From contig JAGVPR010000099.1 in NCBI GenBank assembly GCA_020052115.1, positions 1 through 5,160 on the forward strand: a DNA stretch of 5,160 nucleotides, read 5' to 3'. Positions 1 to 5,160 of the stretch are shown piece by piece. Position 1 is the stretch's first letter. Each line of letters opens with the position of its first letter. A model generated the notes under the pieces. That model made no database searches, was not told the origin of the DNA, and saw only the letters and a program-made list of their open reading frames with translations. Both the position numbers and the translations under genes were made by a program. The DNA is from Candidatus Eiseniibacteriota bacterium. GTDB lineage: Bacteria > Eisenbacteria > RBG-16-71-46 > JAGVPR01.

Positions 1-492
1 CGCCAGGCCGAAGTCGAGCACCTTCACACGGCCGTCGTCGGTCCGCATGATGTTCTCGGCCTTCACGTCCCGGTGGATGATCCCGCCTCGATGGGCCGCA
101 TCGAGCGCACGGCAGACGGCCAGCCCGATCTCGCACACGTCTTCGATCGGAGGCGGACCTCCGGCCAGGAGCTGCTTCATCGTCTTGCTCTGCAGATATT
201 CCATCGCGATGAAGCACCCGCCGGAGAAATCGCCCACTTCGTAGATCGTGACGATGTGAGGATCGTCGAGCGCCGCTGCGGCGCGCGCCTCGCGGTAGAA
301 ACGCTCGCGGCGGTCGTCCACTACAGCGGGGAGAGTCGCGTCGTCGCCCGGCGCCGAGACGCGCATCAGTTCCGGCAACACCTTGATCGCGACCCGGCGG
401 CCGAGGGTGCGGTCCTGGGCGAGGAAAACCTCACCAAAACCGCCAGAGCCGAGCCGGTCGAGGATTTCGTACTGCGCGATCTCGCGGATCAA
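1..492 (-). CDS. Hanks-type Ser/Thr protein kinase, N-terminal part (3' end outside window)
   Basis: This gene encodes the first 164 residues of a bacterial eukaryotic-like serine/threonine kinase, which transfers phosphate from ATP to protein Ser/Thr. Seen in translation: glycine-rich loop GSGGFGEVF (15-23), VAIK with the ATP-anchoring lysine at 37, helix-C glutamate at about 68 (FYREARAAAALDDP), catalytic loop HRDVKAEN (140-147, Asp142 and Asn147), and DFGLA (160-164) at the window edge. The activation loop, C-lobe and any sensor or membrane segment are not visible. I chose TTG at 492-490: it is preceded by GGAGG (4-nt spacing) and gives a usual start, MIREIAQYEILDRLGSGGFG. No ATG or GTG lies nearer in frame; the next candidate, a GTG at 642-640, lies inside the preceding PLD gene. 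The Lys37-Glu68 stretch is about 12 residues longer than I expect for this family. The 88-bp gap from the PLD gene leaves membership of its operon open. Family is certain; start and substrate are not. Confidence 0.93.
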   Translation of the reverse strand, partial: MIREIAQYEILDRLGSGGFGEVFLAQDRTLGRRVAIKVLPELMRVSAPGDDATLPAVVDDRRERFYREARAAAALDDPHIVTIYEVGDFSGGCFIAMEYLQSKTMKQLLAGGPPPIEDVCEIGLAVCRALDAAHRGGIIHRDVKAENIMRTDDGRVKVLDFGLA

Positions 493-496
493 GAAG

Positions 497-501
497 CCTC
501 C
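497..501 (-). promoter_or_regulatory. Ribosome binding site deciding the TTG start of the kinase
   Basis: GGAGG on the minus strand lies 4 nt before the TTG at 492-490. The spacing is slightly short, but this is the only clear Shine-Dalgarno match near the beginning of kinase homology and the main support for a TTG start. Confidence 0.5.
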
Positions 502-546
502 GGAAGAGGGACCGGATCCGAGGATACCACGCAGCGTCCAAAGACC

Positions 547-579
547 CGCCGCGCGGCGCAGTAGAGGCCCGGGCGGGCC
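547..579 (-). terminator. GC-rich hairpins after the PLD gene, possible weak terminator or attenuator
   Basis: Just after the PLD stop codon (583-581), the minus strand holds GGCCC / GGGCC with a 4-nt loop (566-570 pairing with 575-579). Next comes a 12-base perfect palindrome (547-558) able to form a short GC stem. Neither is followed by a real run of T on the minus strand, only a short TCTTT, so neither is a standard intrinsic terminator. In a GC-rich genome such stems also occur by chance. Confidence 0.2.
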
Positions 580-580
580 G

Positions 581-1858
581 CTACTCCCCGATCCTCGGCG
601 GCGAGTACGCCTCCTCGGGCCGCACCGGATAAGCGTACTCACTCTCCCAGTTCGACTCGAAGAATCGCGTGAGGTGGCTACCGATGCGGTCGCTCTCGAG
701 CGCGAGCCCGACGTTGCGGGTGTTGTGGAAGTAGTCCCGTTCCCAGTTGCTGGTGCCGATCCACGCGCGCCGGCCATCCACTACGAGGTACTTCGCGTGG
801 ATCACGCGCGCGTAGGGGATGAACCCGCCGGACCATTGAGGGATCGTGACCAGCCTCACTTCGATATTGGGGACGAGCGAGAGGCTCTTGAGGTAGGGGA
901 TGACGTTCGGGCGCTTGCACCAATCCGAGAGGAGGAGCCTCACGTGCACGCCCCGCGCGGCGGCGCGCCTGAGCGCCGTCTCGATCGCCGCGTAGTACTC
1001 GCGTCCGGACACCGGCCGATACGTGAGGAGCTGCACCATCGCGTCGGTTCGCGCGCCGTCGAGAAGCCGCACGAGATGCGTCTCGTCCCAGCACTCCTCG
1101 CAGGGAATCCAGCCGACGGGGCTCATCGTAGGCCAAAGCCGCAGCGTGTCGCCCGGCGACTCGACGCGAACGATGGGGAGCGCGCCCTGGGGGCGCGGCG
1201 CGGAAGGGACGGCGCCGCCCGAATCGAGCGCGGCCAGCGCCCAGTCGGCCTCGAAAACCTCCTGGTAGTAGCTCGCGAGATCCTCGCCGGAGAGTCGAAC
1301 GCCGAGTTCCTGGATGTGATCGAGCGCGCGCCAGTCGAAGTTCTGGCTTCCGAGGAAGACCTGTTCGCCGTCGGCGATGAAGTACTTCGCGTGCAGCACG
1401 CCGCCGGGCCGGCCAGGCGCCTTGAGGTTCAGGAAACGCACGTCGATGTTCTTGCGCTTGGCGAGCCGATCGTAGGTCTCGGGGTAGGTCTTGTAGAACG
1501 CCTTCTCACCCAGGAAGCGCACGCGCACGCCGCGCTTCGCGGCCTTCTCGATCTCCGCGATGACCGTCTCGAGACGGCTCCCCGCCTGGGTCGAGACGTA
1601 GAACTCGGCGAAGTCGAGCGAGCGCTCTGCGGCACGGATCATCTGCGGCCACACCTCCGCCGCGTTGCGGATCTCGGGATGATCCAGGGAGGTTTCGACG
1701 GGCGCGCTCTCGACGATCTCGCAGTCGCCGTAGCCGGCGATCGGGATGGCAGGCGTCGATGCGGCCGGCGCGCCCGCGGATCCGGCCGCGAAAGCTCGCG
1801 GGGCCGCGCCGCAACCGCACAGAAACGCGATCGCGAGCCATGGCCCCGCGAGGACCAT
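581..1858 (-). CDS. Exported phospholipase D superfamily protein, PLD3/PLD4-like
   Basis: This 425-residue protein has two complete HKD catalytic motifs, so it should be an active phosphodiesterase or phosphatidyltransferase acting through a phospho-histidine. Motif 1: His156, Lys158, Asp163, then GSQN at 170-173. Motif 2: His354, Lys356, Asp361, then GTSN at 368-371. The segments around them (FLGSQNFDWRALDHIQELGV; IPYARVIHAKYLVVDG; IGTSNWERDYF) resemble animal PLD3/PLD4 as I remember them, more than cardiolipin synthase or secreted bacterial PLD. Residues 1-25 form a hydrophobic signal peptide (WLAIAFLCGCG), then an Ala/Pro/Gly-rich linker to about 40, so the enzyme is probably periplasmic, or lipid-anchored if Cys16 is modified. 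C253-x-x-C256 and Cys314 could form disulfides. ATG 1858 follows the CoA-transferase stop by 20 bp; AGGGAG lies 13 nt before it, which is long. The substrate (lipid or nucleic acid) cannot be told from sequence. Confidence 0.92.
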   Translation of the reverse strand: MVLAGPWLAIAFLCGCGAAPRAFAAGSAGAPAASTPAIPIAGYGDCEIVESAPVETSLDHPEIRNAAEVWPQMIRAAERSLDFAEFYVSTQAGSRLETVIAEIEKAAKRGVRVRFLGEKAFYKTYPETYDRLAKRKNIDVRFLNLKAPGRPGGVLHAKYFIADGEQVFLGSQNFDWRALDHIQELGVRLSGEDLASYYQEVFEADWALAALDSGGAVPSAPRPQGALPIVRVESPGDTLRLWPTMSPVGWIPCEECWDETHLVRLLDGARTDAMVQLLTYRPVSGREYYAAIETALRRAAARGVHVRLLLSDWCKRPNVIPYLKSLSLVPNIEVRLVTIPQWSGGFIPYARVIHAKYLVVDGRRAWIGTSNWERDYFHNTRNVGLALESDRIGSHLTRFFESNWESEYAYPVRPEEAYSPPRIGE

Positions 1859-1878
1859 CCGGAGTGAGGGTCTCCCTG

Positions 1879-3177
1879 TCAGAGAAGAAGCTTCCTTTCC
1901 TTCGCGGCTGCCGTCAGATCAGCGCGGAAATCCGGGTGTGCAATCGAAATGAGCGCTTCGGCGCGCTCCCTGAGATTGCGCCCGAACAGGTGCGCCGCGC
2001 CGAATTCGGTCACGACGAAGTGCACGTCGGCGCGCGTGGTGACCACGCCGGCTCCTTGCTTCAGGAACGGCACGATGCGCGAGAGCTTCCCGTCCTGCGC
2101 CGTCGCGGACAGGGCTATGATCGGCCGGCCGCCCTTAGAGCGCGCCGCGCCGCGGATGAAGTCCACCTGCCCGCCGAAACCCGAGAAGACCTTCGGTCCG
2201 ATCGAGTCCGAGCAGACCTGGCCGGTGAGATCCACCTCGATCGCTGAATTGATCGCGATGATGTTCTCGTTCTGGCTCACGATATACGGGTCGTTCACGT
2301 ACTCGCAGGGATGCGCCTCGAAGAGCGGGTTGTTGTGGAGGAAGTCGTACAGCCTCTTGCTCCCGAGAGCGAACGTGATCACCGCCTTCCCGCGATGGAT
2401 CGTCTTGCGGCGGCCGGTGATGATCCCCTTTTCGATCGCGTCCATGGCGCCGTCCGAGACCATCTCGGTATGGAGTCCGAGGTCCTTCTTACCCTCGATC
2501 TCATTCAGCACCGCGTCGGGGATCCCCCCGATTCCCAACTGCATCGTCGCCCCATCGGGGATGAGGGGAGCGATGTGCCGGGCGATCTGGCGCTCCACGT
2601 CCGTGATCTCGCGCCGCGGCAGCTCCGGCAGAGGCCGCGAGAACTCGACCACGTGCGTCAGCTGCGACACGTGAATGAAAGAGTCGCCGAGCACGCGCGG
2701 CATGTGTTCGTTGATCTGCGCGATGACGATCTTTGCGCAGTCGCACGCACCCTTCGTCGCGAGCGTCTCCACGCCGAAGCTGCAGAAGCCGTGCTCGTCC
2801 GGCGGGGACACCTGCACGATCGCCACGTCCAGCGGGATGATCCCGTCACGAAAGAGGCGCGGGATCTGGAACAGGAATACCGGCACGTAGTCGGCGCGGC
2901 CTTCGTTGACCGCCGAGCGATCCGCCGGACCCACGAACAAGCTGTTGTGCCGAAAGTGCCCCTTGAAGGACGGATCGCCGAACGGATCCTTGCCGAGGAG
3001 GAGCACGTGGTTGAGCTGGACGTCTTTCAGCTCGTCCTTGCGCGCGGTCAACGCCTCTATGAGCGGAAACGGCGTCGCCGCATTACCGCCGTAGTAGACC
3101 CTGTCGCCGCTCTTGACGACGCGCACGGCCTGCTCGGCTGTCGTCAGTTTCCCTTTGAAGCTCTCGAACCAGGACAT
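1879..3177 (-). CDS. CoA-transferase, 4-hydroxybutyrate CoA-transferase / acetyl-CoA hydrolase family
   Basis: This 432-residue cytoplasmic enzyme should move CoA between a carboxylic acid and an acyl-CoA donor (typically acetyl-CoA) through a glutamyl-CoA thioester. Glu238, in HTEMVSDG (236-243), matches the catalytic Glu238 I recall for Clostridium aminobutyricum AbfT, including the residue number. Other family marks are GIGGIPDAV (215-223), INSAIEVDLTGQVCSDSIG (309-327), the CoA-binding glycine motif GFGGQVDF (333-340), and the C-terminal segment EFGAAHLFGRNLRERA (391-406). The N-terminal half also fits: SGDRVYYGG (23-31) and VQVSPPDEHGFCSFG (121-135). Length matches AbfT/Cat2 proteins (about 430-440), so it looks complete. 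ATG 3177 has a strong Shine-Dalgarno and starts 4 bp after the dehydrogenase stop, so the two are very likely co-transcribed and translationally coupled. Whether the acid is acetate, butyrate, 4-hydroxybutyrate or another cannot be read off. Confidence 0.94.
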   Translation of the reverse strand: MSWFESFKGKLTTAEQAVRVVKSGDRVYYGGNAATPFPLIEALTARKDELKDVQLNHVLLLGKDPFGDPSFKGHFRHNSLFVGPADRSAVNEGRADYVPVFLFQIPRLFRDGIIPLDVAIVQVSPPDEHGFCSFGVETLATKGACDCAKIVIAQINEHMPRVLGDSFIHVSQLTHVVEFSRPLPELPRREITDVERQIARHIAPLIPDGATMQLGIGGIPDAVLNEIEGKKDLGLHTEMVSDGAMDAIEKGIITGRRKTIHRGKAVITFALGSKRLYDFLHNNPLFEAHPCEYVNDPYIVSQNENIIAINSAIEVDLTGQVCSDSIGPKVFSGFGGQVDFIRGAARSKGGRPIIALSATAQDGKLSRIVPFLKQGAGVVTTRADVHFVVTEFGAAHLFGRNLRERAEALISIAHPDFRADLTAAAKERKLLL

Positions 3178-3181
3178 CGCC

Positions 3182-4312
3182 TCACCTCACCTCCCCACCC
3201 AGTAGCATCTCGATCGGCTTGTATTCGAGTCCGAAGAGAGAAGCCGTGATCTCCTCGGTCACCGTCCCGCGATACATCGTCGTGCCCCGCCGGAGAGCCG
3301 GGCTCCCCCTCAGCGCTTCCTCGACACCATACCTGGCGATCCGCTCCAGGTAGCGCAGATTCGCATGCGTCAGCGCCTTGCTCGCGGTCCGAGGAACGCT
3401 CGCGGTCATGTTCCCCACGCAGTAATGAACGACGTCGTACATGATGAACGAGGGATCTTCGAGCGTCGTGGGACGACTCGTCTCGACGCAGCCTCCCTGG
3501 TCTATCGAGATGTCTAGTATCACCGATCCGGGCCGCATCGAAGTGACCATCTCCTTCGTCACCAGATAAGGAGCATGCCCTCCGGGGACCAGGACCGCCC
3601 CGATCAACACGTCCGCGAACCGGACGAAGCGAGCGATCGTTTCGCGATCGGCGGTGTCCGTCGTGATCCGTCCGTGGAACTCGTGCGTCACGCCGTGGAG
3701 CTTGTCCATGTCCTTGTCGAGCATGATCACCTGAGCGCCGCTTCCGACCGCGGCGCGTGCCGCGGCGCGGCCCACGGTCCCGGCCCCGATGATCAGGACC
3801 GTCGCGGGAGGGATGCCGGGGCTCGAGCCCAGGAGCACGCCTCGCCCGCCGCTCTCGCGGTGCAGGAGATGGGCGGCCGTGTGAATCGTCATCTGGCCGG
3901 CCAACTCGCTCATAGCGTGCAGCACCGGCCGGTGCTGGTTCGCCTCCTGGATCATCTCCATGCCGATGGCGGTGAGCTTCTGTTGCGACATTGCGGATAC
4001 GATGGACTTCGGCGTGATGGCCATGTGCCAGAACGCCATCAGCACCTGACCCTCGCCCGTCAGCGCGATTTCCTCAGCTTCCGGCGCGGCCACGCCTACG
4101 ATCACCTCCGCGCGACGGAAGACCTCCTCGCGGCGAAAAACCATCTCGGCCCCGGCGTCACGGTACTCCGCATCCGGGAATCGGCTCGCATCGCCGGCGC
4201 CGGTCTCGACGAAGACCCGGTGGCCCATGTCGGTCAAGATGCGAACGCCGCGCGGGGCCAGCCCCACGCGGCTTTCGTTTCGATGCCTCTCCAGCGGGAC
4301 CCCGAAATCCAT
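3182..4312 (-). CDS. ald: Alanine dehydrogenase family protein (AlaDH/PNT), substrate Lys75 replaced by Ala
   Basis: Alanine dehydrogenase interconverts L-alanine + NAD+ + H2O with pyruvate + NH4+ + NADH in the cytoplasm. From ATG 4312 the protein has 376 residues, close to the usual 370. Seen: ESRVGLAP with Arg15; FWHMA with the catalytic His96; Rossmann GAGTVG (176-181) with Asp199 after the second strand, expected for NAD+; DISIDQGGCVETSRPTT with the catalytic Asp at 271; and YCVGNMTASVPRT. These numbers almost equal those I recall for M. tuberculosis Ald (R15, H96, D270). Its KVKEP motif, with pyruvate-binding Lys75, aligns without gaps to VAAP here, giving Ala75, so the substrate or even the activity may differ. 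I chose ATG 4312 over the longer TTG 4354 because AAGGAGG lies 8 nt upstream of 4312, homology begins there, and 4354 would sit at the transcription start itself. It is the first gene of the proposed operon. Confidence 0.93.
   Translation of the reverse strand: MDFGVPLERHRNESRVGLAPRGVRILTDMGHRVFVETGAGDASRFPDAEYRDAGAEMVFRREEVFRRAEVIVGVAAPEAEEIALTGEGQVLMAFWHMAITPKSIVSAMSQQKLTAIGMEMIQEANQHRPVLHAMSELAGQMTIHTAAHLLHRESGGRGVLLGSSPGIPPATVLIIGAGTVGRAAARAAVGSGAQVIMLDKDMDKLHGVTHEFHGRITTDTADRETIARFVRFADVLIGAVLVPGGHAPYLVTKEMVTSMRPGSVILDISIDQGGCVETSRPTTLEDPSFIMYDVVHYCVGNMTASVPRTASKALTHANLRYLERIARYGVEEALRGSPALRRGTTMYRGTVTEEITASLFGLEYKPIEMLLGGEVR
3187..3194 (-). promoter_or_regulatory. Ribosome binding site of the CoA-transferase gene
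   Basis: GGAGGTGA on the minus strand is an eight-base match to the 16S anti-Shine-Dalgarno, 9 nt before ATG 3177. It lies within the last codons of the dehydrogenase, whose stop is 3184-3182. Ribosomes finishing the first gene therefore uncover or directly reuse this site, a typical coupling arrangement. A second copy of the GAGGTGAG repeat sits closer to the start. Confidence 0.75.
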
Positions 4313-4320
4313 CACCCGTC

Positions 4321-4327
4321 CCTCCTT
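4321..4327 (-). promoter_or_regulatory. Ribosome binding site deciding the dehydrogenase start
   Basis: AAGGAGG on the minus strand lies 8 nt before ATG 4312, an almost ideal Shine-Dalgarno. It would lie inside the coding region if the upstream TTG at 4354 were used, so it argues for the 376-residue protein. A GTG at 4315-4313, directly before the ATG, is a weaker alternative start with 5-nt spacing. Confidence 0.8.
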
Positions 4328-4362
4328 CCCTGTGCGCCCCTTCCGGGTCCTCAACCCTGGAC

Positions 4363-4392
4363 ATTATAGAAGATCGGCGGTTCCGGTTCCAA
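4363..4392 (-). promoter_or_regulatory. Housekeeping-type promoter of the ald - CoA-transferase - PLD operon
   Basis: On the minus strand, TTGGAA (4387-4392, four of six matches to TTGACA) is followed after 18 bp by a perfect TATAAT (4363-4368). Transcription would start near 4356, giving a leader of about 44 nt to ATG 4312 that contains the AAGGAGG site. The region is noticeably more AT-rich than its surroundings. A tandem GGAACC GGAACC overlaps the -35 (4379-4390); I cannot assign it to a regulator. The position, between the EtfA-like stop (4429) and the dehydrogenase, suits a new transcription unit. Confidence 0.7.
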
Positions 4393-4428
4393 CTCCGGCC
4401 CCGACACCCGCTGGGGACGGGTCTTCGA

Positions 4429-5160
4429 TCACCCCCTCTTCGCGAGCATCGCGTTCAGGCGGTCCATGACCGCGAACGCATCAGCGACATACAGCACATC
4501 CGCCTTCCCGCGAGCCCATCCGCAGTTCGGATCGAGATTCACGGCGCGCCGCTCGACGACGAAACGCCATCCCACCGTGTGCGGCTCCTCGCCATGACAG
4601 CACGTGGCGAGCCCCTTCTGATGACGCGGCGTCGCGCCCGTCTGGCCGATCTGATTGAGGTGCGTCATGAACGGCAGCACGGCCTGACCCTCTCCGCTCT
4701 GATCCACGAGCGACTTGCTGCCGCCGAGAGAGGCCTTCGTGGCCGCGAGGAAGTCGAGGATCAGCTTCTGGGCCTGCTCGCCGTGCATCCGGCCGTCCGG
4801 CTGCTTCTTCGTCCAGCCGGCTCCTGCGACCAAGAGGAGCGCGGCATCCGGCCGGATCGTCTGCGTCCCACCCGAAGCTGCGCGAAGGCCGGCGACCTTC
4901 GTGCGGCGTGCGGTCTCGGGGAGATCCACCGCGAGTTTCTCCGCCGAGGCCGAACCCCGATCGCCCTTCCACGGCTCGACGCAGCCGGGATCGAGCATCA
5001 GGATCCACGGCCGGCTCGCGCGGGTCAGCACGGCCTCCATCCGCTGCCGATAATACCAGCGGGCGGCGAGGACGCGGCCTCCTTCGGCGCGCATCGTTGT
5101 GAGATGCGAATCCACGCGGCCGCCGAGACGCTCTGCCACGCCCGCGAGCACGCGCGCCCA
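4429..5160 (-). CDS. Divergent electron transfer flavoprotein alpha-subunit (EtfA/FixB-like), 5' end outside window
   Basis: The visible 243 codons are open through position 5160. They cover the end of the N-terminal domain and the whole C-terminal FAD domain of an EtfA-like protein; such proteins, with EtfB, carry electrons between acyl-CoA or similar dehydrogenases and a quinone or other acceptor. Counting from 5160, family marks are LLLVAGAGW (near 108-116), LGGSKSLVD (145-153, for the usual GASR-x-x-VD), QIGQTG (170-175, very characteristic), AVNLD (206-210, for AIN-x-D), and KADVLYVADAF (near 219-229, for ADYG-x-VGDLF). The usual GISGA-x-QH segment is replaced by GLATCCHGEEPH (183-194), with Cys-Cys-His at 187-189. 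Family assignment is good; normal FAD binding is uncertain. A GTG at 5151-5149 could start a 240-residue protein, but the frame stays open above it and homology is already under way, so it is probably internal. EtfB may lie upstream. It ends 36 bp before the next promoter. Confidence 0.8.
   Translation of the reverse strand, partial: WARVLAGVAERLGGRVDSHLTTMRAEGGRVLAARWYYRQRMEAVLTRASRPWILMLDPGCVEPWKGDRGSASAEKLAVDLPETARRTKVAGLRAASGGTQTIRPDAALLLVAGAGWTKKQPDGRMHGEQAQKLILDFLAATKASLGGSKSLVDQSGEGQAVLPFMTHLNQIGQTGATPRHQKGLATCCHGEEPHTVGWRFVVERRAVNLDPNCGWARGKADVLYVADAFAVMDRLNAMLAKRG

Noticed and set aside
73..564. A 163-codon plus-strand open frame near the window start
   Set aside because: The opposite strand encodes an unmistakable kinase (glycine loop, VAIK, HRD, DFG); this frame is its shadow.
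383..1867. A 494-codon open frame on the plus strand opposite the PLD gene
   Set aside because: Its protein is a low-complexity run of Arg, Glu, Val and Ala with no recognisable domain. It lies antisense to a gene with two intact HKD motifs and is explained by GC-rich codon use leaving the opposite strand open.
2311..3249. A 312-codon plus-strand open frame opposite the CoA-transferase
   Set aside because: No family motif or ribosome site, an Arg/His/Glu/Val-rich composition typical of antisense shadows, and full overlap with a convincing CoA-transferase gene.
4313..4354. N-terminal extension of the dehydrogenase from TTG 4354
   Set aside because: It begins about where transcription is predicted to start, has no Shine-Dalgarno of its own, encodes basic residues absent from the family, and contains the AAGGAGG site serving ATG 4312.
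4313..4356. Possible riboswitch or leader regulation ahead of the dehydrogenase
   Set aside because: The predicted leader is only about 44 nt and I see no conserved aptamer or strong stem; it looks like a plain untranslated leader.
3575..4369. A plus-strand open frame opposite the dehydrogenase
   Set aside because: No recognisable domain. It covers the well-supported dehydrogenase, its Shine-Dalgarno and part of its promoter in antisense.
4406..4422. ACCCG / CGGGT inverted repeat after the EtfA-like gene as a terminator
   Set aside because: Only five base pairs with a 7-nt loop and no following T run on the minus strand, too weak to call as a terminator.
1..5160. A defence island, mobile element or CRISPR system
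   Set aside because: No transposase, integrase, direct-repeat array, terminal inverted repeats or defence-type domains. The HKD protein is exported and sits with metabolic genes, which fits poorly with a cytoplasmic PLD-nuclease defence role.

Overview
The window comes from a GC-rich bacterial genome. Every gene I can support lies on the minus strand, so the order of transcription runs from high to low coordinates. A Hanks-type Ser/Thr kinase, an exported PLD3/PLD4-like protein and ETF/CoA metabolism together suggest a large-genome environmental lineage of the Myxococcota, Acidobacteriota, Gemmatimonadota or 'Eisenbacteria' kind. This is inferred from gene style only; no RNA or marker gene fixes the taxon. 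I see no mobile element, CRISPR array, tRNA or rRNA, and no clear sign of recent transfer.

Layout, in order of transcription: (1) 5160-4429, the 3' part of a divergent electron-transfer-flavoprotein alpha-subunit (EtfA/FixB) gene, whose 5' end lies outside the window. (2) 4428-4313, a short intergenic region with a good housekeeping-type promoter (TTGGAA, 18 bp, TATAAT) and a near-perfect Shine-Dalgarno. (3) 4312-3182, an alanine dehydrogenase family gene. (4) 3177-1879, a CoA-transferase of the 4-hydroxybutyrate CoA-transferase / acetyl-CoA hydrolase family, 4 bp after the dehydrogenase. (5) 1858-581, an exported phospholipase D superfamily protein resembling animal PLD3/PLD4, 20 bp after the CoA-transferase. 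(6) An 88-bp gap with GC-rich hairpins. (7) 492-1, the N-terminal part of a Ser/Thr protein kinase that runs off the low-coordinate end.

Genes 3-5 look like one operon driven by the 4363-4392 promoter. The dehydrogenase and CoA-transferase would fit a step in which an amino acid is oxidatively deaminated and an organic acid is activated as a CoA thioester. The neighbouring ETF-type protein fits acyl-CoA-linked electron transfer. The exported PLD-like protein is the odd partner. Three points deserve a second look: the dehydrogenase has Ala where the family has its substrate-binding Lys75; the EtfA-like protein has a rewritten FAD-binding segment containing Cys-Cys-His; and the PLD protein is unusually close to the PLD3/PLD4 branch. 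No wholly new system is evident.
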